A DNA stretch of 64,000 bases from Brasilonema sennae CENA114. GTDB taxonomy: Bacteria; Cyanobacteriota; Cyanobacteriia; Cyanobacteriales; Nostocaceae. Shown piece by piece: positions 36,385 through 45,483 of the stretch. The DNA lies in assembly GCF_006968745.1 (NCBI RefSeq), contig NZ_CP030118.1:930001-994000 (forward strand). Direction: 5' to 3'. The notes under the pieces were generated by a model. The model was not told where the DNA came from. It saw nothing but the letters and a program-made list of their open reading frames with translations, and ran no database searches. The position numbers and the translations under genes were made by a program. Each line of letters starts with the position of its first letter. The stretch's first letter is position 1.

Positions 36385-37187
36385 ATTGTCAGTTGTCCAG
36401 CAGTGGTGGAGTTGTCATCTCCTGATATAGGAGATTTGGCAAAAGTTTTATCGTAATATAAACTACTTACGTGTAAGTTGCTACAGTCATTGTTTCTCAC
36501 TTGAAAGGAACTGTACCCTGAGAAGAGATTAGTGCTTGGCGGCGGAATTCACGCATTCGCTGGCTACGGCACGGTGCGCTAACACGCATGCTTACATCAT
36601 AAGCTTTTTGCTCCTCCTTGTAGACGCTAGGCAATCGCCTTGGGTATGGTAGCTTTATTTGCGCGCCCGAGGTACTAGGCTAATCTAGTTTATAAATTTT
36701 CTATTTTTGTTTCTTGACACTTTTATACTACATATTTACTACAAAGTATGTCAAGGCTCTAGAAAAAGTTTTTATTTTTATACAATCACAAAAAATGACA
36801 AGCTTAAAGGTGTAACACTTTGCCGCCTACACCCATACGCTTATAACCCAATACTTACTAAATAATGTGATGAACTTTGTATCATATACAGCAATGCAGA
36901 CATGTATATTTCCGGGTATCACATTAAATAATTGTTAAATATATTTAGTGCCTATAAGTTTACTAGCTATCATATTTTCCATTTTGCCTATAATGAGGAA
37001 GTGTATTCTCACTTCTTAAGCTTGAGGTATTTTTTCCTTAAAGTTCATTAAGTGAGTAAAGATAATCAACTTGGTACAGTTGAGACACGAGCCAGTCTAA
37101 TGTGAGCGCTAGATAACCGCTTACGGAGTGCCTCGTTTATTTTCTCAAGACAGATGATGAGTTTTAGATGAATCTTCTGGAGAAGAC
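36385..37187. other. 800-nt intergenic region
   Basis: Divergent promoters for AAA-2 (leftward) and the CheY-like gene (rightward). CTTGACA near 36712 and TGTCAAG near 36749 form a loose inverted repeat. I see no RNA gene or coding frame. Confidence 0.45.
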
Positions 37188-37640
37188 ATGAAGCAGGCAC
37201 AATTATTCAGTCATCAGAAAAAGCACAATTCTCAACCACCCTTAATATTAGCGGTGGAAGATAATGAGGATAACCTACTGCTATTGAGTTATACTCTTGA
37301 GTCGCTAGGTTGTGAGCTTATTCGTCAAAACGATGGTTTAACAACATTACTTGTTGCAAAAGAATATCAGCCAGACATCATACTGCTAGATATTTTATTA
37401 CCAGGTCTTAGTGGCATGGATATAGTGCGTTCTCTAAAACAAGAACCTCTAACCAGTCATATTGTAGTTATTGCGGTCACAGCATTAGCGAGTACAGACG
37501 ATAGAGAACGCATTTTGAGTGCAGGTTTTAACGACTACATCAGTAAACCCTACATGATAGAGGATTTAGAAGCTCTTGTTAGCCATTACCTATGTAAAGA
37601 GTTGAATCCAGCTTCAGCTTATAATCTCTGTCAAGATTAA
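37188..37640 (+). CDS. Single-domain response regulator (CheY-like)
   Basis: A 150-residue receiver-only protein. A polar lead (MKQAQLFSHQKKHNSQPP) is followed by LILAVEDNEDNLLLL (acidic pocket), the phospho-acceptor in DIILLDILLPGLSGMDI, Thr in VIAVTALAS and Lys in YISKPYMIEDL. No output domain is present, so it likely works through a partner such as the REC-histidine kinases at 38.5-41.1 kb. It is convergent with the DUF2294 gene, whose stop lies 24 nt away. Confidence 0.92.
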   Translation: MKQAQLFSHQKKHNSQPPLILAVEDNEDNLLLLSYTLESLGCELIRQNDGLTTLLVAKEYQPDIILLDILLPGLSGMDIVRSLKQEPLTSHIVVIAVTALASTDDRERILSAGFNDYISKPYMIEDLEALVSHYLCKELNPASAYNLCQD

Positions 37641-37664
37641 GCAGATCACGCTGACTTTGGAGTG

Positions 37665-38084
37665 TTACTTAATATCAAATGAAGTTTTTGTACTAAGTTT
37701 GTTAGAGTCAGATGTCGCAATGCGGATAGTCGGTGAATCTGTCAAAATAGCAATAATGCCAGTACGACCAGTCTCTAACGTAGCATCACTTAAGAGTTCT
37801 ATCACTGTAACATTCAAAGTTTCTTCAATCAATGCCTTGAGTTGTGGCCCAATTGCATCATCCAAATCTGAGCGAACTTCCTCGGCTAATTCTTGGTTAC
37901 CTGTTTTAAGCAGCAATTTTTCTGGTTTAGTGATAGAATTTTCTATGATAATTACGACATTCTGATCCGATAGTTGACAAGTGATTTTGCTAGGCTGATG
38001 ACCGAGCTGGTCACGATACAAGGCTTGAATACGTTGTGCTAAAGTTCTTTCTACTTGACCGCGAGTAGGTGTAGGTGTAGTCAT
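37665..38084 (-). CDS. DUF2294 domain protein
   Basis: A 139-residue protein I recognise as the DUF2294 family. It opens with a Thr/Pro-rich lead (MTTPTPTRGQVERTLAQRIQ), then RIQALYRDQLGHQPSKITCQ, a VVIIIENSITKPEKLLL strand and an amphipathic central helix ending in ALIEETLNVTVIELLSDA. No signal peptide or membrane span. Its biochemical function is unknown. It is surrounded by two-component genes, which may be coincidence. Confidence 0.8.
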   Translation of the reverse strand: MTTPTPTRGQVERTLAQRIQALYRDQLGHQPSKITCQLSDQNVVIIIENSITKPEKLLLKTGNQELAEEVRSDLDDAIGPQLKALIEETLNVTVIELLSDATLETGRTGIIAILTDSPTIRIATSDSNKLSTKTSFDIK

Positions 38085-38460
38085 GTGCTTATTGTTTTTC
38101 CAAGAGATTTAGACCACCAGCGACAAGTCAAAAAGTGATGTTATAAGCTATTAGTTACTTAACTTCTCAGGCGTCACTCAGATTTGGGGTTGACAAACTA
38201 GGGACATTCACTCTTTACTCTTTGAGTTGTCAATAGTAGTATAACTTTACTAGAAAATCTAGTAAACTCGGGAATCCCGAACTATTGAGAACATTATATT
38301 GGTCAAAATTTCTAAAAATCACCTTCCAAATGCAGTATTTCCCATCGCTGTTAATGTAAAGTTTTGTCAACCTATCGGCATAAAACTTAATATATATCCC
38401 CGTAAAGTGCGATCGCACATCACAGGGAGTAAGCAACTTAGAAATGAAAATAGCTTAACT

Positions 38461-38550
38461 AGGACTTACGCACGAGTTACTAATGAACTTGATTGTGAGA
38501 TTACTTCCTGATGTCGCAATGACACAACTACGTGATTTTGCGTAAGTCCT
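38461..38550. mobile_element. MITE-like element with AGGACTTACGCA ends
   Basis: AGGACTTACGCA at 38461-38472 and its exact complement TGCGTAAGTCCT at 38539-38550 bound 90 bp with no coding frame. I recall this end sequence as widespread in cyanobacterial non-autonomous elements. It ends 8 nt from the stop codon of the REC-histidine kinase. Confidence 0.7.
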
Positions 38551-38557
38551 GTGAAGC

Positions 38558-39682
38558 TTATTTCGGCAGACGTACAGTAAATAGACTGCCTTTACCAAGT
38601 TCAGAAAAAACGTCAATTGTTCCCTTATGTGATTCAATGATACGCTGCGACAGATGCAATCCCAAGCCACTGCCAGCACGCTTATTTTTACCCTGACGAA
38701 ACCGCTCAAAAATTGTTGCTTGATCTTCCGGAGCGATGCCAAATCCTGTATCTTGGACTTCAATGATCACCCAAGTATTACCTTCAGGTCCGACAGGTGT
38801 TTCAGATACACGAATGTTGACACTTCCTGTATCTGTAAATTTAATGGCATTTCCAACTAAATTGGCTGTGACTCGTCGTAATTCTGAGCGATCGCCTTTA
38901 ACCACACCTGCTGTTTCGTCTTTTTGATCTAAGTTGCTAGAGTCTATATTGATAGTTAACCCCTTCTCAAGCACCAGAGGAGTGAGTTCTTGAACAATTT
39001 CTTCTACGATTTGCCGCAGATTGCAGGTTTCAAGTTGCAGATTTTTTTTACCTGCCTCAAAGCGGTAGACTTCTAGGAGGTTGTTCACCATTTCCAACAA
39101 GTTCTGGTTGCTGCGAATCATGGCGAATATCGCCTCTTTCATGTCTGGCGAAATAGCACAAAAGAGTTCTTGATGAAACAAATGAAGCATCCGATCTGCG
39201 GCTACTAGCGGGGTTCGCAAATCGTGAGTCAGACGTGAAACAAAGTCCTCTCGTTGGCGTGCCATTTTTCGTTGTTCATCAATACTGTGCTTGAGGCGTA
39301 GCATTGATCGTACTCTTGCCAGTAACTCTTCATGATCGAATGGTTTGCGAATAAAATCATCTGCTCCTGCATCTAAGCCTTCGACAACACTCGCATCATG
39401 GTAGGCTGTTATCAACAGTATAGGAATGTATGATATTTCTCGATTTTGACGAATGCGGCGTGTCACTTCATAGCCATCCATTTCTGGCATCATGACATCT
39501 AGTAAAATTAAGTCTGGTGGATCTTGGGCAATTTGCTCCAGAGCATGCATACCATTGGAGATTAACTCAACTTTATACCCTTCACTCTCTAAAATTGTTT
39601 CAAGTAAGATCAGATTATCGGGATTATCATCAACAGCAAGTATATATTCGACTTGAGAATTGTCTTGTGCTAGCATAACCAT
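38558..39682 (-). CDS. Hybrid REC-histidine kinase (kinase 2)
   Basis: 374 residues: an N-terminal receiver (residues 12-130; YILAVDDNPDN, phospho-Asp in LILLDVMMPEMDGYEV, Lys in FIRKPFDHEEL), then HisKA with the phospho-His in SRLTHDLRTPLVAADR, and HATPase with N box NLVGNAIKFTDTG, G1 VQDTGFGIAPED and G2 GSGLGLHLSQRI. No transmembrane or input domain other than the receiver, so it is cytoplasmic and probably acts inside a phosphorelay driven by another kinase. An in-frame ATG two codons downstream is an equally good start. It lies 76 nt after kinase 1 on the same strand. Confidence 0.92.
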   Translation of the reverse strand: MVMLAQDNSQVEYILAVDDNPDNLILLETILESEGYKVELISNGMHALEQIAQDPPDLILLDVMMPEMDGYEVTRRIRQNREISYIPILLITAYHDASVVEGLDAGADDFIRKPFDHEELLARVRSMLRLKHSIDEQRKMARQREDFVSRLTHDLRTPLVAADRMLHLFHQELFCAISPDMKEAIFAMIRSNQNLLEMVNNLLEVYRFEAGKKNLQLETCNLRQIVEEIVQELTPLVLEKGLTINIDSSNLDQKDETAGVVKGDRSELRRVTANLVGNAIKFTDTGSVNIRVSETPVGPEGNTWVIIEVQDTGFGIAPEDQATIFERFRQGKNKRAGSGLGLHLSQRIIESHKGTIDVFSELGKGSLFTVRLPK

Positions 39683-39758
39683 TTATTTTAACAAGCTAAA
39701 CCTGTACATAGGCTGGATCAGCCCAACCATCCCCCAAACTTAAGTTTGGGGGAGAACG

Positions 39759-41093
39759 TTAATTATCTCTACTGTTACTGTGTGCACCTTCAGTAGCAAA
39801 ACAAGGAATTGCTTGCTGTCTCCAAAAATGTTTTCTGGCTGAAGCATGAGTAAAGTTTGATGTTCCATCTGAAGCTTCTTGGCTTGAGGATGATATATGA
39901 CGTGGTAGTTGAATCCGAAAGACTGAATGATTATTCAACTGACTTTCCACGCTGATGTTACCACCCATCGTTTGCAGCAACGCTTTGATCATTGGCAAAC
40001 CCACACCTGTACCAGAATATTTGCGAGTCAGACTTTGATCCACTTGGCGAAACGGTTCAAAAATCTTTTGTAAATCCGCAGGAGCAATACCTATGCCAGT
40101 ATCATGAACTGCAATCTCCACTTTTAGTTCTGGCAGTTCCTTCACTTCAACTTTTATACAGCCAGACTCTGTAAACTTGATGGCGTTTGAAAGCAGGTTG
40201 GTTAAAATCTGCCGTATACGTGTTGGATCATTGAACATCAAAGAGTTTTGCAAGTCCATTTGAATGAATAAAGACAGATTTTTCTCCTGTGCTAGAGAAC
40301 GCATCTCTTCCACAGTAGCATTGACCACCTTTGATAAATCAAATATTTCTGGTTTGAAATCTAACCTTCCTGCCTCTAGCTTAGAAAAGTCAATAACTTG
40401 GTTCAGCAGCATCAGCAAGTGCTTAGCATTACTGAGGATACGCTCTAGCATATCTTTTTGCTGATGTGTTAGTTGACCAAACTTAGGACGTAACAATAGC
40501 TGAGAAAACCCAATGATCGCATTCATCGGAGTCCGTAACTCATGAGATATTGTTGCTAGAAACTGCGACTTGAGGTGTGATGCTTCGATGAGTCTGATGT
40601 TTTGTAACTCTATATGTTGTCGCTGTACTTCTAGTTCCTGGTTTTGACGAATCAGAAGTTCATTGCTTTGGTGCAGTTGTTGATTCACTAAGGCGACTTG
40701 CATTTCTGCTCGGTGAACGCGGATCGCATTGCGCAAAAGCTTTAGCAAAATTTCTGATGACAAACTCGATGACTTGGATATATAATCAGCAGCACCTGCT
40801 TTCATCAATTCAACTGCTATCTGTTCATCTTCATCACTTGTCAAAACGATAACAGGCACTTCGATATTGTTTAAACGCAGGTTTTGGAGTAGACTTAAAC
40901 CGTCTTGGTCTGGTAAACAATAGTCGAGAAAGACGCAATCATACAAAGTATCACTCAAAATAGCGATCGCACTTCTTAAGTCACCCACCTCAGATACTTC
41001 CATTTCAACGCCTGTTTTGCTGAGGATACAACGCACTGCCATCCGGTCTACTTCATCATCATCTATAATTAAAATCTTTAGTTTTTCTTTCAT
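39759..41093 (-). CDS. Hybrid REC-histidine kinase (kinase 1)
   Basis: 444 residues: receiver (ILIIDDDEVDR, CVFLDYCLPDQDGLSL, Lys near YISKSSSL), a connecting coiled coil (about 130-175, QQLHQSNELLIRQNQELEVQ), HisKA with FLATISHELRTPMNAIIG, and HATPase with NLLSNAIKFTESG, HDTGIGIAPADLQ and GTGVGLPMIKALLQ. It is cytoplasmic. The ~40 residues after the kinase core are polar and unassigned. Upstream on the same strand is the remnant of an Rcp1-type response regulator (41252-41669), so the original unit was probably regulator, kinase 1, kinase 2. Confidence 0.93.
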   Translation of the reverse strand: MKEKLKILIIDDDEVDRMAVRCILSKTGVEMEVSEVGDLRSAIAILSDTLYDCVFLDYCLPDQDGLSLLQNLRLNNIEVPVIVLTSDEDEQIAVELMKAGAADYISKSSSLSSEILLKLLRNAIRVHRAEMQVALVNQQLHQSNELLIRQNQELEVQRQHIELQNIRLIEASHLKSQFLATISHELRTPMNAIIGFSQLLLRPKFGQLTHQQKDMLERILSNAKHLLMLLNQVIDFSKLEAGRLDFKPEIFDLSKVVNATVEEMRSLAQEKNLSLFIQMDLQNSLMFNDPTRIRQILTNLLSNAIKFTESGCIKVEVKELPELKVEIAVHDTGIGIAPADLQKIFEPFRQVDQSLTRKYSGTGVGLPMIKALLQTMGGNISVESQLNNHSVFRIQLPRHISSSSQEASDGTSNFTHASARKHFWRQQAIPCFATEGAHSNSRDN

Positions 41094-41251
41094 TGTTTTT
41101 AGCCATCGCCATTAAATAAATTGTTTTTATTCTTATGATTTCTTATGTCTTGGCAGCAGACGTATAACGTTGAAATTATTTTATATTTTATGGTTGCTGT
41201 CGGATGTAACATAATCAACATTTGATAACTAGCAACGACTAATTACTCATC

Positions 41252-41669
41252 TCAAACTTCAAATTCCGGAAAAAAATTGGTAACTGATGGCATTTTGCAC
41301 AATGTCCAATATTTCTTTAGTGTTGTCATGAGATTAATAAAGCTATTGAAACTCGCGATACATTGAGCTTAGAAGTCTCTACACCCCTTTATCCTAGTTT
41401 GAAGTTATCATAACTACCACATAAGTTGTTTTCCAAAGAGGATGGCAACGTCATTTTTAAAGTAGCTCTATCCCTCCCATTTCAAGCATATTCAAATCTA
41501 GCAAAATTCAAGGTTACTTTACAGAATTTTTTCGATTAATTCTTATTGCTAGTAGTTCTATTTGATTGGCAGCAACAAAAAGTGGGTTTGTAACCTTAAT
41601 TTGTTTGAAGGCTAGTTTGAAATTCATAATATCAACTTCGTCATCCTCCACAAGTAGTATGTTATTCAT
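41252..41669 (-). pseudogene. Decayed Rcp1-type response regulator
   Basis: From the ATG at 41669 the frame reads MNNILLVEDDEVDIMNFKLA and continues to NPLFVAANQIELL, the start of an Rcp1-like receiver. It then meets stops (TAA at 41514-41516 and a TGA two codons on). In the same frame past the stops comes ILLDLNMLEMGGIELL, the phospho-acceptor segment with Pro changed to Leu. Another stop and a frame change follow, and the end of the family appears as SFNSFINLMTTLKKYWTLCK up to a TGA at 41252-41254. The total span (about 139 codons) is the usual length. It is therefore a whole gene with several inactivating changes. Confidence 0.8.
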
Positions 41670-43318
41670 TTGTTTGACCTAAATGATTTTAGATTTTAGA
41701 TTTTAAATTTTAAATTTTAGATTGGGGTTAGTCGGTACAAGCCTCGTCCTTTTAGGACGAAATTAATTCTTCAATCCCAAATCCGCTCATCTTCAAGCTC
41801 CTCACCTTTAGGGTGGAGTCAATCCAAAATCCCAAATCCAAAATCCAAAATTGGCTGACATATTCTTTGATTTCATACAATCTGTTTTACGTATATTCCA
41901 GTTTATTTCTATAAATCACCAGAATTTAAGATGACAGATGAGCTGAAATTCATTCACTCATTCTGTAAAGACAAACGATCAATGACAAAAGGTTAGCTTA
42001 ATGGAAAACATGCAATTTAAATGAATTGCAACTTATTTGCCTGTAATCAAATGTCGTTTGAAATCTAAAATGTTATGCTTTGCGACGAGAGCGTGCCCTA
42101 TTTCCTACAAAATATGTAGGGGTAGCACAGTGAATGTAAGTGCGTACGGGCGCTCAGCATCTCAAAATTTAACGCAAAACTGGGATTTATGTCCTTAGGG
42201 ATGCCTTGGCACATCTGACGATATTCACCCTTGGCGTGCGTAAAGCGCTAACGCCAGCGATTTGGGTTCGGGTTACCCTCACAGAAGTTTGCATCGCACA
42301 CCGAAGTTCTAACCACCGGGAGTAGCTACTCAGACTTCAAGGGAAGCCAGAGGAACAAACAAAACTATTGGCAGGACTAATCTGACTTTGCTCCACTTGA
42401 TTCTGACAAAATGATACTTTTGAGATATGCTGTAGGTTTGTCATTGCAGTAAGCACAACAACAAACACGACTCACAGGCATAACAATAATTGTTTGTGTG
42501 GAAATCAGAACAAAACCGTAGTCTAATAACGCACTTAGTATTTTTCAGTACAATTATAAATTGACACTCAAACACCTGCCTTCAGCCATTAGTCAGAACT
42601 ATATATGACAAGACAATTGAGTTTAGGTGCTGCCAACTCGTGATTCTGCTAGCAAGCCGTTGGTGAGATCTTCCATTTGACGTACTCGCCTGCCGCTTCA
42701 TTTTCCATGAGCCTTGGATGGACAACCCGACAACAATGTCTACTCGTAAAACCCGAGATCTGGATGTATTTTTGCGCCCTTACCAAAAAATTTGAATCAA
42801 ACTAGTTAAAAGGATACGCCGCAAAAATACAAGGGTTGTCCATCCTTGTCGAGGGTTTGCCCAACCCAACAGGTGGTAGTGTGGCTGTTGACTGAGTATA
42901 CTTAGAATTTTTCGTCCATAAAAGGCTTTTTTTTGTCAATCAACTTTAACAATGATTTTATAAAAAAAATCATTTGTTGTTATTTATTCGTTTTAGACTG
43001 GTAACAAATAACTAACTCTAACTTACTGATCAGGAAAAATACAAACTGTTGTTAAAGCTCATAAGTTTTATGCGTCTAGTCAATTGATGATCCATCATCA
43101 CAAGGAGTACTAGTGGACATTTGCAAAATTATCCGACTATATTTGAAATTTTTTGAGAAATTACCCATATTTCCCAAACAAGATATTTGTCTGTATAAAA
43201 TAGCAAGAAGAGAAAAAACTCCTTCTTTCTATCGGTGGATGCAAGTTTGATAAAATATCATCTATCTTTGGTTTTGGAAAATAAAAAAAACAATCTGCAA
43301 AATGTCAGATATTGACAG
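41670..43318. other. 1.65-kb stretch without an intact gene
   Basis: Contains AT-rich heptamer repeats (TTTTAGA units, 41684-41726, and AATCCAAAATCC units, 41820-41850), GC-rich dispersed-repeat blocks near 42230-42320, and the inverted repeat at 42713-42848. A short leftward coding-like tail near 42610-42690 is not enough to call. Together with the decayed regulator next to it, this looks like a former coding region in erosion. Confidence 0.5.
42713..42848. repeat. Compound inverted repeat
   Basis: GGATGGACAACCC (42716-42728) is exactly complementary to 42833-42845, and TGTATTTTTGCG (42765-42776) to 42820-42831. The left arm carries a 36-nt insertion that itself holds CTCGTAAAACCCGAG. It could be a MITE remnant or fold as a structured RNA. 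Confidence 0.6.
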
Positions 43319-44068
43319 ATGCAATCTCCTAAAGTAAAGAGTGTAACTATGAGTGAAATTAGTATTGTTTTAATTGAGGATCATGATCTGACTAGAATGG
43401 GGCTAAAGGCTGCATTACAGTCGAGCAACACACTTAGAGTTATAGGTGAAGCTCCAAATGGAACAAAAGGACTAAAACTTTTGGAAACAGCTAAGCCAGA
43501 TGTAGCTGTTGTGGATATTGGTTTACCCGATATTGATGGAATTGAACTCACCCGAAGATTTAGAGAGTTCCAAAAACAGACGGGTGATTCAGCAACCAAA
43601 ATCCTTGTTTTAACGATGGATCATTCAGAAGATGCAGTACTTGCGGCTTTTGCAGCTGGAGCTGACTCTTATTATATGAAGGATACAAGTATAGATAAGT
43701 TGACCGAAGCAATTCAAGCAACTCACACAGGGAACTCCTGGATTGATCCGGCGATCGCCAACGTGGTATTGCAGCAAATGCGGCAAGGTATTCCAGAAAA
43801 TCAGCCATCTGAACTGCCTAAAACTGTCAAAATCGAAGCGCTGCCATCAGAATACGAGCAAGTTTTAGAAACTTATCCACTCACACAACGAGAACTGGAG
43901 ATTCTAGAGTTAATAGTAGCAGGATGTAGTAACGGACAGATTGCTGAGAGACTATACATCACAGTTGGTACCGTGAAAACCCACGTTCGCAACATCCTAA
44001 ATAAACTTTGTGCCGATGATCGTACCCAAGCTGCAGTTCGAGCTTTACGTTCCGGTCTAGTGGCATAA
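43319..44068 (+). CDS. NarL/FixJ-type response regulator with LuxR HTH
   Basis: 249 residues. Receiver at about 14-135: IVLIEDHDLTRMG, phospho-Asp in VAVVDIGLPDIDGIEL, Thr in ILVLTMDHS, Lys in YYMKDTSIDKL. A linker of about 45 residues leads to a LuxR-type DNA-binding domain (about 185-249), TQRELEILELIVAGCSNGQI and TVGTVKTHVRNILNKL. An in-frame ATG at 43349 (MSEISIVLIED) would remove ten residues and is a reasonable alternative start. It is monocistronic. No kinase is adjacent on the same strand; the REC-kinases to the left are candidates by proximity only. Confidence 0.93.
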   Translation: MQSPKVKSVTMSEISIVLIEDHDLTRMGLKAALQSSNTLRVIGEAPNGTKGLKLLETAKPDVAVVDIGLPDIDGIELTRRFREFQKQTGDSATKILVLTMDHSEDAVLAAFAAGADSYYMKDTSIDKLTEAIQATHTGNSWIDPAIANVVLQQMRQGIPENQPSELPKTVKIEALPSEYEQVLETYPLTQRELEILELIVAGCSNGQIAERLYITVGTVKTHVRNILNKLCADDRTQAAVRALRSGLVA

Positions 44069-44667
44069 AGCATACGCTATCTTGGATTATCTACGGTCAA
44101 TTATCATATTAGCCCAGTCTAAATCACACACTCAGCACCCTACTTTCAAGAGGAAATGCACTGTAGAGTTTTGCCAATCATACTCACAATCTAACATGCG
44201 ATTGAATGATTAACAGTGGTTCAAACAGTTTCACTGTCTACTTTGCACTTCCTCTAACGTGCGTGCTATGTTTCATCTTCTTGAGTCGTGAAACAATCTA
44301 GATCCTGAAGTTGAGCACAAACTCTTTGAAACAAAAAACATTGTATTGCTCTACACTATACAATGAGATTGGCTGATCTTTAAGAAATAGATGTAGTGTC
44401 TTAACGAAAGGCAAGTCATCTAGGACTACTATTTGATTTTTGACGAAGCTAGGTACACTTCAAGAGCCTTTTTTCCTGTTAAGCGTTAAGCGTTAAGCGT
44501 TCCCTCCCTACGCAAACAATTTCACACTCATCAAACCTGATTCCTATACTAGAATTTCTTACAGTTATCTCTTACGATAGAACAGTTATTGCACTTGCGA
44601 TAGAAGAGCAAGTCAAGTTTAGATTGATAACATATATAGTATAGTTATCAATTTGAAATATAGAGTT
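44069..44667. other. 600-nt intergenic region
   Basis: No supported gene. It holds three TTAAGCG units (44479-44499), a heptamer that also occurs at the 3' end of the HD-phosphohydrolase gene (17766 and 17810 regions). Promoters for the GlsB-like gene should lie at its right end. Confidence 0.5.
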
Positions 44668-44940
44668 ATGAACATTATTGCTTGGGTAGTTCTTGGTATC
44701 ATCGCTGGAGCAATAGCTAAGGCTATTTATCCTGGTACTCAAGGTGGTGGAATTCTCGCCACAATTGTCTTAGGTATTGTCGGAGCTTTTGTTGGGGGTA
44801 GTCTCGTTACCTTTTTACAAACCGGAACCCTTTCCCTAACTGCAGCTACCTTAAGTATTCCTGGTTTGGTTGTTGCTGTGATTGGAGCAATGATTGCTAT
44901 CTTCATTTGGGGCTTAATTACTCGTAGGAGTGCTGTTTAA
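44668..44940 (+). CDS. GlsB/YeaQ/YmgE family stress-response membrane protein
   Basis: A 90-residue inner-membrane protein with three hydrophobic segments. NIIAWVVLGIIAGAIAKAIY is the family opening, followed by GGGILATIVLGIVGAFVGGS and a final span ending IFIWGLITRRS. It belongs to the family of small stress-induced proteins once called transglycosylase-associated; the molecular role is unclear. I start at the ATG at 44668 (MNIIAW), not the upstream TTG. A good terminator follows. First of a group of stress genes at 44.6-49 kb. Confidence 0.92.
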   Translation: MNIIAWVVLGIIAGAIAKAIYPGTQGGGILATIVLGIVGAFVGGSLVTFLQTGTLSLTAATLSIPGLVVAVIGAMIAIFIWGLITRRSAV

Positions 44941-44961
44941 ATTAATGACAGTGAAAACAAT

Positions 44962-44995
44962 GGTTAGAGCCAATTTATTAGGACTAACCTTTTTT
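44962..44995 (+). terminator. Terminator after the GlsB-like gene
   Basis: GGTTAG (44962-44967) pairs with CTAACC (44984-44989), followed by six T. Confidence 0.75.
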
Positions 44996-45010
44996 GTTTT
45001 AAATTACTAA

Positions 45011-45043
45011 AAAACTCCACTGCAAATGAAACAGTGGAGTTTT
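45011..45043. terminator. Bidirectional terminator between GlsB-like and CsbD genes
   Basis: AAAACTCCACTG and CAGTGGAGTTTT form a perfect 12-bp stem around a 9-nt loop, with A and T tracts on both sides. It serves the two convergent genes. Confidence 0.85.
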
Positions 45044-45110
45044 TGACTTCGTAAAACCTTTAGTTAATTAACGACGTTACCTAGTTGGATGACAAAAGGG
45101 ATATAGTATT

Positions 45111-45305
45111 CTATAAATTTTTCTTCAGTTCGTCTTTGATGTTTTCAGCAGTGTGTCTAACTTGAGCTTCTGCTTGCTTTGCTTTACCCTCAGCTTTTTG
45201 TTTTGGGTCTCCTGTTATATTACCAATTACCTCTTGAATTTTACCTTCGATATTTTTCGCTGTTGCTTCTATTCTGTTCTCAGCACTTCTGTCCTCAGTA
45301 CTCAT
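45111..45305 (-). CDS. CsbD family stress protein
   Basis: A 64-residue hydrophilic protein of the CsbD family, small proteins induced by general stress. NRIEATAKNIEGKIQEVIGN and the GDPKQKAEGKAKQAEAQVRH repeat are the family pattern; most of it would be helical with alternating Lys/Glu. The function is unknown. It is convergent with the GlsB-like gene and divergent from the TIGR02587 gene, both of them stress-type genes. Confidence 0.92.
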   Translation of the reverse strand: MSTEDRSAENRIEATAKNIEGKIQEVIGNITGDPKQKAEGKAKQAEAQVRHTAENIKDELKKNL

Positions 45306-45483
45306 ATGACACCTCTAGTTTTAGGTATTATGTGCGTCTATAAGATAGAATATCAGACTTACTTTTTATGTGTACCTATCTTAAGAAAGATATTGGGTAT
45401 ACACAAAAAGCAGTTTTTTTTAAAATCTCATACCAAAAGAGTATTTTAGATATATTCAGTCAAGTATTTATGACTAACAAACT

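Noticed and set aside
42610..42690. Leftward 24-codon coding-like tail (SGRRVRQMEDLTNGLLAESR)
   Set aside because: A stop lies just before it and there is nothing recognisable upstream; too short to call even as a pseudogene.
45153..45449. 98-codon rightward ORF
   Set aside because: It is mainly antisense to the csbD coding frame, and the rest is a promoter region.
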